DNA of 11,048 nucleotides from CAYGUK01 sp964352985 (GCA_964352985.1 CAYGUK010000125.1:1-11048), one strand, 5' to 3'. Shown: positions 1 to 6,939, numbered from the stretch's first letter. The notes: generated by a model not told the origin, from the letters alone. Program-made: numbers and translations.

Positions 1-1
1 T

Positions 2-55
2 CGGGAACAAAAAAATCAGAATTTCTCTAATTCAGATCCGCGGAATGTGGGTTAG
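2..55 (+). CDS. Possible 3' end of an upstream hypothetical gene (partial)
   Basis: An open frame enters from the left edge of the window and stops at TAG (53-55). Its 17 visible codons read as a polar tail ending in DPRNVG. No domain can be judged from so little. A second frame is also open from the edge to about position 110, but its product is dominated by Ile, Phe and Leu as expected of non-coding AT-rich DNA, so the polar frame is preferred. Weak call. Confidence 0.25.
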   Translation, partial: REQKNQNFSNSDPRNVG

Positions 56-229
56 ACTAAACATGATTATCTTCATTATTGAATTCTTTTTAATTAAAGT
101 ATCAAATTAACACCCTTTTTCCTAACTGAATTTATTGAGGGGATTTTTGAATAAAGATTATAGGATAGACTAGTTGAATGATGTTACGATATCATCAATG
201 CAAATAATAATACGAAAAATTAAAATATT

Positions 230-472
230 ATGTTACCACTAACTGCAACGACTCATTTTTTTAGTCTCATCTCTTCACAAGTAAGTAATGTATCAGAAGA
301 TATAACACAACTTATGCTGACCGCCAAAGAGTTTGCTAAATTAACAATTTATATGGCTGCCGCTAAATATCCTGCCGTGGATAATATTCTCAGTTTTTAT
401 CACCAACTCGAAGAATGTTTAAATAATAATGATGATAGCCTTATATATGAAATAGCCTCATTGAGCATGTAA
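230..472 (+). CDS. Small hypothetical protein, 80 residues
   Basis: I do not recognise this protein. It is 80 residues long and probably mostly helical, with an acidic patch near the C-terminus (NNNDDS) and no signal peptide or clear membrane span. There is no Shine-Dalgarno sequence ahead of the ATG at 230. An internal ATG at codon 29 is an alternative start and has no better site. It converges with the minus-strand gene ending at 502, leaving only 29 bases between the two stops, with no clear hairpin terminator there. The amino-acid mix (Thr, Ser, Ala and Glu as well as Ile and Leu) looks more like real coding than the surrounding AT-rich spacer. Confidence is limited by the missing ribosome-binding site and the short length. 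Confidence 0.45.
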   Translation: MLPLTATTHFFSLISSQVSNVSEDITQLMLTAKEFAKLTIYMAAAKYPAVDNILSFYHQLEECLNNNDDSLIYEIASLSM

Positions 473-501
473 TTCATTCGAATTAAAAAATCTGATTATT
501 A

Positions 502-1485
502 TTATTTTCGAATAAAACCATGGCGAACGCTAGGCAAGATGACAGGTTTATTGGGTGTCTGTGTTAATTTTCTTGCTAATGCCGCGAAAGTCGGTTGGCC
601 CGCTAGCGGCATGCCATGAAAAAAAGTGCTGGCTTTTTTACGACAATAAATAACGTTTTGGCAGTGCCAATCAGGAAATCGAATTTTCATAAATTCAATT
701 AAACTTTGTTTAAAATCCCAAGATAATCTCGGTTTACCTTTTATATGTCTATCTAATATAGTGCGTAAGGGCAATTCATTAGAAACACCCAAACGTAATT
801 CGGCTTGCAATAATTTATCTGATCTTGATGCGGATTCTGAAAAATAACGCTGACTAATAATATTTACACAGACACTTTCAACGATAAATTCTTTACCCTG
901 ATGAGTTCTCGCTAAAACTTCGGATAAAGTCATTAATATATTATCAGAACCAATCGTGCAAAGCCCTTTACCTCTAAATTCTGGCGACGTCGCTCTATTC
1001 CGAATATCAATCGAGGGCGTAAAAGTTTGATCTATTTTTATATCAAACTCGATTAAAAAAAGTAGTTTTTCATTTCCCAACGTATCATGCGCGTCATAGC
1101 TCAGTCGATACTCAGGTTCTCTTACCAACTTTTTGATTAAACTAAATGAACAAAGCATAATTTTTATATTGACGACATCACCCGTAAATTTCAAAGGATT
1201 CGGCGTAACTATTTGAACAAATAGCATGTCATCATCACGCAAACCTTCTACTTGTCCCGTTCTATAAATAGATTCAACATTCTGAGCAAAATATATTCTT
1301 GGTGATGAATCACTTGTTAACACTAATTTTTCTGTTAATCTTTTTTGGGTAACTTCATCTAGTCCGTTGAAACAATTCTCGAAAGTGATGACACAACGTT
1401 TGGCAAATAACGTCCTAAAATAAGGTTGATTTAATATGGGATCGGTGTGAAAAGCCAGCTGAAACATTAAAATTAACTCATGCAT
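502..1485 (-). CDS. Hypothetical protein with a GNAT-acetyltransferase-like motif
   Basis: A 327-residue protein, probably cytoplasmic, with no signal peptide or membrane segment. I do not recognise the whole protein. Residues 140-215 look like the core of a GNAT N-acetyltransferase: a strand (LLFLIEFDIKID), a second strand, then SPEFRGKGLCTIG (167-179). This fits the acetyl-CoA pyrophosphate loop pattern R/Q-x-x-G-x-G/A and is followed by a helix and the strand FIVESVCVN. This part is motif matching by eye, not proof. The C-terminal third is basic and ends in HGFIRK. The ATG at 1485 lies 15 bases after a possible extended -10 box (TGATATACT), so the leader is very short, and I see no clear Shine-Dalgarno. 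The gene is divergent from the MFS transporter and convergent with the small gene at 230-472. Coding status is secure from length; function is uncertain. Confidence 0.75.
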   Translation of the reverse strand: MHELILMFQLAFHTDPILNQPYFRTLFAKRCVITFENCFNGLDEVTQKRLTEKLVLTSDSSPRIYFAQNVESIYRTGQVEGLRDDDMLFVQIVTPNPLKFTGDVVNIKIMLCSFSLIKKLVREPEYRLSYDAHDTLGNEKLLFLIEFDIKIDQTFTPSIDIRNRATSPEFRGKGLCTIGSDNILMTLSEVLARTHQGKEFIVESVCVNIISQRYFSESASRSDKLLQAELRLGVSNELPLRTILDRHIKGKPRLSWDFKQSLIEFMKIRFPDWHCQNVIYCRKKASTFFHGMPLAGQPTFAALARKLTQTPNKPVILPSVRHGFIRK

Positions 1486-1500
1486 TTTTTTTGGGAGCAG

Positions 1501-1509
1501 AGTATATCA
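1501..1509 (-). promoter_or_regulatory. Extended -10 promoter for the GNAT-like gene
   Basis: Read on the minus strand this is TGATATACT, which fits the extended -10 pattern TGnTATAAT with one mismatch. A 17-base spacer places the -35 position at TAGGTA (1524-1529), a poor match to TTGACA but inside one arm of an inverted repeat (1523-1530). Transcription would start near 1494, about nine bases ahead of the ATG. Confidence 0.4.
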
Positions 1510-1522
1510 AACCTTTTCTATC

Positions 1523-1559
1523 TTACCTAAATTAAAACACAATTATTTATCTTAGGTAA
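1523..1559. repeat. Inverted repeat TTACCTAA / TTAGGTAA, possible operator
   Basis: Two perfect 8-base arms, TTACCTAA (1523-1530) and TTAGGTAA (1552-1559), are separated by 21 bases. The left arm covers the expected -35 position of the minus-strand gene. Arm centres about 29 bases apart (near three helical turns) in a divergent promoter region suit a dimeric or looping repressor. There is no T-run, so it is not a standard terminator. Confidence 0.35.
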
Positions 1560-1696
1560 AATAAGACGTTCACATTAAAACAATTAACTCATTGATTAAT
1601 TTACACTGAGAAAATGTAACGAAATATTACTTATGCATGATTGTGCTTTATTCGATTTTTTAACTTTTTGATGATACGCGTTTCTGTCATTTACGA

Positions 1697-1702
1697 TATA
1701 AT
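1697..1702 (+). promoter_or_regulatory. Consensus -10 box (TATAAT), apparently leaderless
   Basis: A perfect TATAAT ends six bases before the ATG of the MFS gene. The usual initiation distance puts +1 on or within a base or two of that ATG (1709), giving a leaderless mRNA. No good -35 box lies at 16-18 bases. No Shine-Dalgarno is possible in the six bases between box and ATG. Confidence 0.45.
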
Positions 1703-1708
1703 CGCGCC

Positions 1709-2974
1709 ATGTTAAAAATCCAGAATCACAATAAATTATTTTCCATGCTTGGTAGCCTGGCTTGGATCATTGGCGCATTGTTTTACGCCTTTGATTTTCT
1801 TGTTCGTACCTCAACCAATGCCCTCGCCACTTATTTTATTCATGGCTTAAAGTTAAGTGCGATTGAAGTGTCGTTTATTGGCTCGATATTTTATTGGTTT
1901 TATCTTATCGCACAAATTCCTGCTGGTATTTTAGTCGATAAAGTCGGCGTAAAGAAAATAATGTTAATTGCCACATGTTTACTCGCACTGGGTACCTTAT
2001 TATTTTCTTTTTCGACACAATTACTCACTTTAAGTTTAGCACGTGCAATTATGGGTTTTGCCGGCGGTTTTGCTTTTGTTTGCGCGTTAAAATTAGCCAG
2101 CGACAATTTTCCTCATCGCTTATTTCCTTTATTTGCGGGTTTAACGCAATTATTAGGTTATTTAGGCGCAGCAGCATCAGGCGCGCCATTAATTCTAGTA
2201 TTAAAAAATCACAGTTGGCAGATGGTTTTTTATTATTTATCGTTAGTAGGTTTTATTTTATTTATCGCGACATTTCTACTTATTCGACAATCGAAAAACC
2301 CTATCGAAAAACCGATAAAATCAACTAATCTCACATTCAACCACTTATTAAAACAATTAATCGTATTATGCAAGCAACCACAAATGCTGATTAATGGGGT
2401 GTATTGCACCTTTATGATGGGCGCCACGTCTGTTTTTTCAGCGTTATGGGGAATTAATTATTTAACTCACGTAAAGCATTTACCCACAAGTGTCGCCGCG
2501 AGTGCAAGTTCCCTCGTCTTTATTGGTGTCGCTCTTGCAAGCCCATTTTGGGGAAGTGTTGCTTCTTTGTTAAATAGCAATAAAATTCCCCTGGTTTTTG
2601 CAGCGATTTTTGCTGCCATTAATACGACTTTACTTCTTTATGTCAATATTAATATTCCGCTACTCTATATCACCAGTTTTTTATTCGGTGCGTTTCAAAG
2701 CGCACATGTTTTAAATTTTACGATTATCCAACGTATTACAGAACGCCGATATTTAGGCACTGCAGTCGCATTTTTAAATTTATTTACTGTTGCAGGCGGT
2801 GCTATTTTGCAACAATTAGCAGGTTTTATTATAGAAAATTCAAACCATTCCCTTCATCCCAATTATACGGCGACAAATTATCAACATGGGTTAATTATCA
2901 TACCCATTGTTCAAATTATCGCTTTTTTACTTGCTATTTGTATTACTGAAAAAAAACACAGCGTTTACAAGTGA
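1709..2974 (+). CDS. MFS transporter
   Basis: A 421-residue inner-membrane transporter of the major facilitator superfamily with about twelve hydrophobic helices, the usual family length. The best signature is motif A in the loop between helices 2 and 3, AGILVDKVGVKKIML (72-86), matching the G-x-x-x-D-(R/K)-x-G-x-(R/K)-(R/K) pattern. The stretch RAIMGFAGGFAFV (112-124) is typical of helix 4. The N-terminus (GSLAWIIGALFYAFDFLVRTS) resembles MFS proteins common in Legionella and Coxiella, a group that includes the phagosomal Pht nutrient transporters, but substrate cannot be read from sequence. An ATG at 1745 would still leave a complete helix 1, yet neither start has a Shine-Dalgarno, and the -10 box placement favours a leaderless start at 1709. 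No clear terminator follows. The gene stands alone. Confidence 0.92.
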   Translation: MLKIQNHNKLFSMLGSLAWIIGALFYAFDFLVRTSTNALATYFIHGLKLSAIEVSFIGSIFYWFYLIAQIPAGILVDKVGVKKIMLIATCLLALGTLLFSFSTQLLTLSLARAIMGFAGGFAFVCALKLASDNFPHRLFPLFAGLTQLLGYLGAAASGAPLILVLKNHSWQMVFYYLSLVGFILFIATFLLIRQSKNPIEKPIKSTNLTFNHLLKQLIVLCKQPQMLINGVYCTFMMGATSVFSALWGINYLTHVKHLPTSVAASASSLVFIGVALASPFWGSVASLLNSNKIPLVFAAIFAAINTTLLLYVNINIPLLYITSFLFGAFQSAHVLNFTIIQRITERRYLGTAVAFLNLFTVAGGAILQQLAGFIIENSNHSLHPNYTATNYQHGLIIIPIVQIIAFLLAICITEKKHSVYK

Positions 2975-3118
2975 AGCTTTCAACACATCATTAATGTTTT
3001 CGATAAAATAATTACGTTATCTAAGAAGGATATACATAATAGGTTTCTTAACTCAAATGTAATATCGACATTTATCTTAAAATATGCCGTACTGAAACTA
3101 ATAATAGCTATCTAACAT

Positions 3119-3124
3119 TATAAT
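3119..3124 (+). promoter_or_regulatory. -10 box of the first tandem paralog
   Basis: TATAAT sits 67 bases before the ATG at 3192, in the context TATAATAGCAGG. A related arrangement, TATAATAAAACCAGG, precedes the second paralog, so the promoter was probably duplicated with the gene. No convincing -35 box is visible. A weak complementary pair (CAGG / CCTG, followed by TTTT) lies at about 3127-3150 in the leader. Confidence 0.35.
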
Positions 3125-3191
3125 AGCAGGCTTTTTTTAGTCCTGTTTTCAGTGATAATAAAAAAATAAAAAATATATATAGAGAATAAAA

Positions 3192-4328
3192 ATGGCTTTT
3201 TCAGTACAACTCGAACGCGTTAACTTTAGTATTGCTTTTGATTGTATCACTATTTATCCAACTAACATGCCGGATGCTGAAACTCAAAACAGAGTTGTCC
3301 TATCCCAAATATTCGGGAGTCCAAAAACTAGTATTCCAAGTGATATATCGTTGAAAATCAGACAAAGCACTGAATTTGAACGGAACATACTTCAAAATGA
3401 CGATGATCATCCACTTCATCATCACGATACGTTTGAAAGGGATTCCAACCATTATCATTGTAAAATGAAAGGATTTATAAAACCCGAAATTTTATCTTCC
3501 ATATTACAGTTTTTCCAAGATAAAAATATTATATCTACTGCTGAAAAACAATTTGTTGAAAAAAACTATCATGAATTTTTACAACATGATGTATCAGTTC
3601 TACTTGCCGAATTAACAAGAGATAGAGCCTGCAAACAAACAAGCAAAGAAAAGATTTTAGGCTTTATTCAAGCTTGCCAATATAATAGCAAGTTAGTCAT
3701 CTTACATGAAAGTCTAATGTCCGATGCTTTTTCATATTTACGCGAGCATGGTAGGAGTCGATGGCGCACAATAAATCATAACCAATCAGGTATCATTACA
3801 ACATCAAAAACATGGGCTACGATAGAACATTGGATTACCCTGGCACTTTATCGAAATTTAATGATTTTATGTCATCGATTTCCAGAAACACTGGCAAGTC
3901 AATATGCCACGCAAATAAATCAAGAATTTCCTTTTACTTTTGTTGATCGTAAAGTTTTAATATATTCAAATCCTCGTAATCAAGAATATCTTTTATTTGA
4001 AAAAGCAAATAGAGATAAATTAAGAGAAAAGGCAGTAGAAGCCCAACTTCCGTTTGAAATATCTGTAATAACAAGGCCTCCTGTTTCTACTCCCGAGACA
4101 TGGGAGAGGGATCTTGATGTCACTGACCATGACGTAAAATATAAATTATTTAATACTCAAGAAGATGCTGAATATGAGCGTAAATTGATTGGTGAGTCAT
4201 TCCCCGAACATTCACAGTATTTAAGAATAGATGAAATACCATCAATAAAAGATGCTAGAGTAATGTCTTATTATTTAATATTTGACAAGCCACCCGAAAG
4301 TGAACTTCGCACTCATCATAGAAAATGA
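3192..4328 (+). CDS. Unrecognised protein with histidine cluster, tandem copy 1
   Basis: A 378-residue protein of a family I cannot name, with a second copy directly downstream (4603-5756). Start: ATG with AGAGA seven bases upstream. Conserved blocks shared with the copy are: an N-terminal strand-like segment (FSIAFD.ITIYP, about 12-23); a histidine/acid-rich cluster (HPLHHHDTF and NHYHCKMKG, 73-94) in which H73, H77, H78, H87 and H89 are kept in both copies; a helical block with AEKQFVEK (117-124) and TSKEKILGFIQACQ (150-163); SRWRT (189-193) then TWATIEHWITLALYRNLMILC (207-227); and a C-terminal region (LF.T..EAE, FPE, KPP) ending in HHRK. No signal peptide or membrane helix is seen. The histidine cluster could bind metal, but that is inference. 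A secreted effector role is possible for such an orphan family and is not shown. Confidence 0.85.
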   Translation: MAFSVQLERVNFSIAFDCITIYPTNMPDAETQNRVVLSQIFGSPKTSIPSDISLKIRQSTEFERNILQNDDDHPLHHHDTFERDSNHYHCKMKGFIKPEILSSILQFFQDKNIISTAEKQFVEKNYHEFLQHDVSVLLAELTRDRACKQTSKEKILGFIQACQYNSKLVILHESLMSDAFSYLREHGRSRWRTINHNQSGIITTSKTWATIEHWITLALYRNLMILCHRFPETLASQYATQINQEFPFTFVDRKVLIYSNPRNQEYLLFEKANRDKLREKAVEAQLPFEISVITRPPVSTPETWERDLDVTDHDVKYKLFNTQEDAEYERKLIGESFPEHSQYLRIDEIPSIKDARVMSYYLIFDKPPESELRTHHRK

Positions 4329-4485
4329 CCGTTCTTATAGTCTAAATCAAAAATAGTTTAAGAAATATTCACTGTTTAATTATTTTCTAACACGAAGAAA
4401 ATAACATCGCCTTTTTAATTGTATTTAACAACATCCAACAATTTCTTCTAAATAAACATTTTTCCCCTACTTTTCACTGATAAAG

Positions 4486-4524
4486 TTCCTGGGCAACCTA
4501 TAATAAAACCAGGAAAACTATAAT
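4486..4524 (+). promoter_or_regulatory. Two -10 boxes with flanking inverted repeat, copy 2 promoter region
   Basis: TATAAT occurs twice, at 4499-4504 and 4519-4524, exactly 20 bases apart. The first lies in the loop between two perfect 7-base arms, TTCCTGG (4486-4492) and CCAGGAA (4509-4515). An inverted repeat enclosing a -10 box is a common operator layout. The ATG of the second paralog is about 80-100 bases downstream. Copy 1 shows the related TATAATA...CAGG order but not the full repeat. Confidence 0.4.
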
Positions 4525-4602
4525 CTATGAACATAAATTGCTTGATTTTAAACAATGACATTTTTAATATTAGTGAAAATAAAAATAATTAGAGTGTGAA
4601 AA

Positions 4603-4764
4603 ATGGCCTTCGCAATACAATTAGAAAAAATTAGCTTCAGCATTGCTTTTGATAGTATTACTATTTATCCAGTAGACATGCCGTCTCAGGCATTAACAAG
4701 TATTGAACAGTTTATTTTTGCATTGATTGATACAGATCAAGGAAAAACTTGCCTTATGACATAA
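4603..4764 (+). pseudogene. N-terminal fragment of tandem copy 2 (frameshifted)
   Basis: The frame starts at an ATG with AGAG about eight bases upstream, the same arrangement as copy 1. It encodes 53 residues whose first 26 align closely with copy 1 (MAFAIQLEKISFSIAFDSIT against MAFSVQLERVNFSIAFDCIT). It then meets TAA at 4762-4764. Alignment to copy 1 moves into the next frame near 4743-4752. Adding one A to the A5 run at 4743-4747 gives the smooth reading GKNLPYD and fuses this fragment to the following frame, giving a 384-residue protein against 378 for copy 1. The break is therefore a one-base indel, not a separate gene. Confidence 0.7.
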
Positions 4765-5756
4765 TAGAGCAAATCAAAGAATTGCCAGAATATCATCAAA
4801 ATATCCAGCGAGAGCACGATGCTCATCCACTTCTTCATCACGATGAATTTGACCTTGAAGATAATCATTATCATTTTAAAATGAAGGGATACATTAAACC
4901 CGAAATTTTATCTAAAATATTAAAATATTTCTTAGATAAAGATCTTATTACTTCTGCAGAAAAACAATTTGTCGAAAAAAAATATGATGAATTTTTACAA
5001 CTAGAAGTAACCATTCTGCTTTCTGCTCTAACAGGTGATAATGTCAGTAAAGAAACGAGCAAAGAAAAAATATTGGGCTTTATTCAAGCTTGTCAATGTA
5101 ATAGTAAATTAGTCACGTTACATGCTCATCTAATGAGAGATGAGTTTTCATATTTACGAACACATGGTCAGAGTCGTTGGCGCACAGTCACTGGAAATAA
5201 TGCCACTATTGTTAAAACATCAGCAACTTGGGCCACAATAGAACATTGGATTACCTTAGCGTTATATCGAAATTTAATGATCTTATGTCCCAAATTTCCC
5301 CCTTCACTTGCAAGAGAATATGCCGCGCAAATAAATCGAGAATTTCCGTTTACTTCTCTCGATCGTTCAGTCATTTTCTATGCCGCTCCTAGCAATCAAG
5401 AATTTAGTTTATTTCAGCAAGCAAATAAAGCTAAATTAAGAGAAATAGCAGAAAGCACCACACTTACGTTTGATATTCCTGTAACAAAAGCAATGACTAA
5501 ACGTCTAACAGATCATCATCCCGATCAATGGACGCAAGATAACCGTGTTAAAGATCATGAAAGAAGATTTAAACTATTTCATACCCGAATAGAAGCCGAG
5601 ATGGAACTTAAACACATGGGTGAATTATTCCCTGAACAATATCAGCATATAAAATTACGTGAACAACCTTCAAAGAAAGATCCGAATAAACTTTGTTTCT
5701 TTTTAATTTATAACAAACCGCCTGCAAGTCAACTTCAAGGGTACTTTAGAAAGTAA
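4749..5756 (+). CDS. Unrecognised protein with histidine cluster, tandem copy 2 (main frame)
   Basis: This 335-codon frame carries everything in copy 1 from about residue 49 onward, including the histidine cluster (HPLLHHDEF, NHYHFKMKG), TSKEKILGFIQACQ, TWATIEHWITLALYRNLMILC and the Arg-Lys C-terminus (GYFRK). By eye more than half of the central residues are identical to copy 1, and the differences are largely conservative, so the copy has been kept under selection for most of its life. As it stands the frame can start at TTG 4749, which has AAGGA (4739-4743) five bases upstream. Reinitiation there would yield a protein lacking only the strand-like N-terminal module. Otherwise it is the body of a frameshifted gene that begins at 4603. 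The family is unknown, with no membrane helix or signal peptide. Confidence 0.75.
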   Translation: MPYDIIEQIKELPEYHQNIQREHDAHPLLHHDEFDLEDNHYHFKMKGYIKPEILSKILKYFLDKDLITSAEKQFVEKKYDEFLQLEVTILLSALTGDNVSKETSKEKILGFIQACQCNSKLVTLHAHLMRDEFSYLRTHGQSRWRTVTGNNATIVKTSATWATIEHWITLALYRNLMILCPKFPPSLAREYAAQINREFPFTSLDRSVIFYAAPSNQEFSLFQQANKAKLREIAESTTLTFDIPVTKAMTKRLTDHHPDQWTQDNRVKDHERRFKLFHTRIEAEMELKHMGELFPEQYQHIKLREQPSKKDPNKLCFFLIYNKPPASQLQGYFRK

Positions 5757-6345
5757 TTTGCGGTTTATTATTTGGCACTTCGACACATTAATATCCTACT
5801 CGTTGATAGGTTGTTAAAACAATTTTATAAGCAGAGGATGCTTGTTCGAAAGTATAAATCCGTTCCTTATCTGTTATATAAATCTCTTACCAAAGTAAAA
5901 AAATAAGAATTTCATTATGATAGTGATAGGTTTTATTGTTGCTGCAAACTGTTTATTTTTTCATAAATATAAAGACCAATGCAAGCTTAGGTTACTGTAT
6001 TTTTCAGAAATAAAATTCGGGCAGATGTCTTGTGAAGTTTAATACTCAAAAATAATCCTACTTATTAAACCTCAGCAAGTGATTTTATGACAAACAATAA
6101 ATCTATTATTTAAGATATATTTTTATAATATATCCTCTTAATACTGTCGAGAAGGATTATTGCTGTGAATAATGCTAAGTAAAAAATTAATAAAATATCC
6201 TAATGATTTAAATTATAAAACATCCAATTATTTTATTAGCATTATATTGATATAGTTGGCGCCCTTGGAAAAATAATAATAAATATGAATCTCATTTTCT
6301 TACTGCTTTTTTTCTAAGACTGATTAAATATGGAATTTTCTTGTG

Positions 6346-6372
6346 GGTGGAATATTTTGTTCCAACCTTTTT
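6346..6372 (+). terminator. Weak terminator-like hairpin
   Basis: TGGAA (6348-6352) pairs with TTCCA (6360-6364) across a seven-base loop. Outer GG (6346-6347) can pair with CC (6366-6367) past a single bulged A. TTTTT follows at once (6368-6372). The stem is short and AT-rich and no clear transcript ends here, so it may be chance. Confidence 0.2.
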
Positions 6373-6528
6373 GTCGTTTAATTACACGATTTTAATAATG
6401 GATAAAACTAATAAAACAATTCGCCGTTTTGGTTGAAGTTGTTTGCTAATAAAAATAATAAGGTTTCAAGAATGCCAGAAAAATTGACTTAATTTTTAAA
6501 ATTTAATTTCAAAAATATTTTAGTCATC

Positions 6529-6549
6529 TCCTCTTAACGCATAAGAGGA
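6529..6549 (+). repeat. Perfect 8-base hairpin upstream of the small gene at 6593
   Basis: TCCTCTTA, a five-base loop ACGCA, then TAAGAGGA. The hairpin ends 43 bases before the ATG at 6593 and has no T-run after it, so a leader structure or operator is more likely than a terminator. TAAGAGGA itself resembles a ribosome-binding sequence and would be masked by the pairing, but no start codon lies at the right distance. Confidence 0.4.
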
Positions 6550-6592
6550 ATAGGTTTCTTATACCAAAAAATAATAATAAGAGAGAATTAAT

Positions 6593-6796
6593 ATGTTAGG
6601 TTTTGTTACAAATACAGTCACCAAGTTATTAGGTTTAAATAGCACAATCACCATCGATGATGAGCCTCAAGTCGCCTCACCCATCGTTTCCCAAGTAGTA
6701 GGTGATCATGATCCCCATACAGATCATAAAGATAACCAAGTTGATCAAGATGATGAAAAAGAACAAGCGAGAGGTTTAAGACGAGCCTGCAGGTGA
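6593..6796 (+). CDS. Small acidic hypothetical protein, probably truncated by a frameshift
   Basis: A 67-residue frame with ATG at 6593, preceded by AGAGAG about eight bases upstream. It begins with a short hydrophobic or amphipathic stretch (MLGFVTNTVTKLLGL) and continues as a very acidic, His- and Asp-rich linker (HDPHTDHKDNQVDQDDEKEQ), then stops abruptly at TGA 6794. Dropping one base near 6778-6791 continues the reading through 6878 as GDKLSITQINSHNNDLGGIE and a few more residues. The junction LRRAC followed by GDKLS resembles the start of an ankyrin repeat and repeats the LRRAC found in the next gene, so this may be the broken relic of an ankyrin-type protein. That is a weak inference. 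Function unknown. Confidence 0.5.
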   Translation: MLGFVTNTVTKLLGLNSTITIDDEPQVASPIVSQVVGDHDPHTDHKDNQVDQDDEKEQARGLRRACR

Positions 6797-6834
6797 TAAA
6801 CTCAGTATAACCCAAATTAATTCTCACAATAATG

Positions 6835-6893
6835 ACCTGGGTGGTATTGAAAGCACTAAAATTTACTACTTTTTTTAGCAAAACCACCTAGGT
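6835..6893 (+). repeat. Long imperfect inverted repeat
   Basis: The left arm 6835-6849 (ACCTGGGTGGTATTG) and right arm 6879-6893 (CAAAACCACCTAGGT) are complementary at 13 of 15 positions. One of the two mismatches would be a G-U pair in RNA. The loop is 29 bases and the right arm runs into a T-rich stretch (TTTATTGTTTAATTTT). It lies between the small broken gene and the ankyrin gene and may act as a terminator despite the large loop. Confidence 0.45.
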
Positions 6894-6930
6894 TTATTGT
6901 TTAATTTTACAATCACCACTCTATTTATTA

Positions 6931-6939
6931 TGCTATACT
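6931..6939 (+). promoter_or_regulatory. Extended -10 promoter of the ankyrin gene
   Basis: TGCTATACT matches the extended -10 pattern TGnTATAAT with one mismatch. TTTACA at 6906-6911 resembles a -35 box but is 22 bases away, too far for a standard promoter. The ATG at 6971 would have a leader of about 25 bases, with only a weak GAG as ribosome-binding site. Confidence 0.45.

Larger units (their letters stand above)
5757..6592. other. 836-base AT-rich spacer without a convincing gene
   Basis: Only very short frames occur here: 22 codons from 5838 (starting MLVRKYKS) and 41 codons from 5917 (starting MIVIGFIVAANC, stop 6040-6042). Neither has a well-placed ribosome-binding site or a recognisable product. 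I see no remnant of the upstream paralogs, no transposase piece and no tRNA. The spacer holds a weak hairpin followed by T5 (6346-6372), a perfect hairpin (6529-6549), and the sequence TCCTCTTAA at 6133-6141 and again at 6529-6537. It could encode a small RNA or be a decayed gene; the sequence alone does not decide. Confidence 0.5.

Noticed and set aside
4740..4752. Programmed ribosomal -1 frameshift at GGAAAAAC in copy 2
   Set aside because: The heptamer has only five A, and the GGA codon would not re-pair after slipping. A simple indel or restart at TTG explains it better.
3192..5756. The tandem pair as an insertion sequence or transposase
   Set aside because: No terminal inverted repeats, target duplication or DDE-type pattern. 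The gene bodies and promoters are duplicated as ordinary paralogs.
5844..5850. GTTCGAA, resembling a tRNA T-loop
   Set aside because: No acceptor, D or anticodon stems can be formed around it.
5838..5906. A 22-codon basic frame with AGAGG touching its ATG
   Set aside because: The AGAGG directly abuts the ATG, too close to act as its ribosome-binding site, and 22 codons without a known product is not enough.
5917..6042. A 41-codon frame (MIVIGFIVAANC...) with a hydrophobic start
   Set aside because: There is no ribosome-binding site, the length is what chance gives in AT-rich DNA, and the C-terminal part has no recognisable pattern. A small membrane peptide is not excluded.
6648..6887. A 79-codon antisense frame opposite the small acidic gene
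   Set aside because: It mirrors the acidic coding strand and the inverted repeat, lacks a ribosome-binding site, and gives no protein-like pattern.
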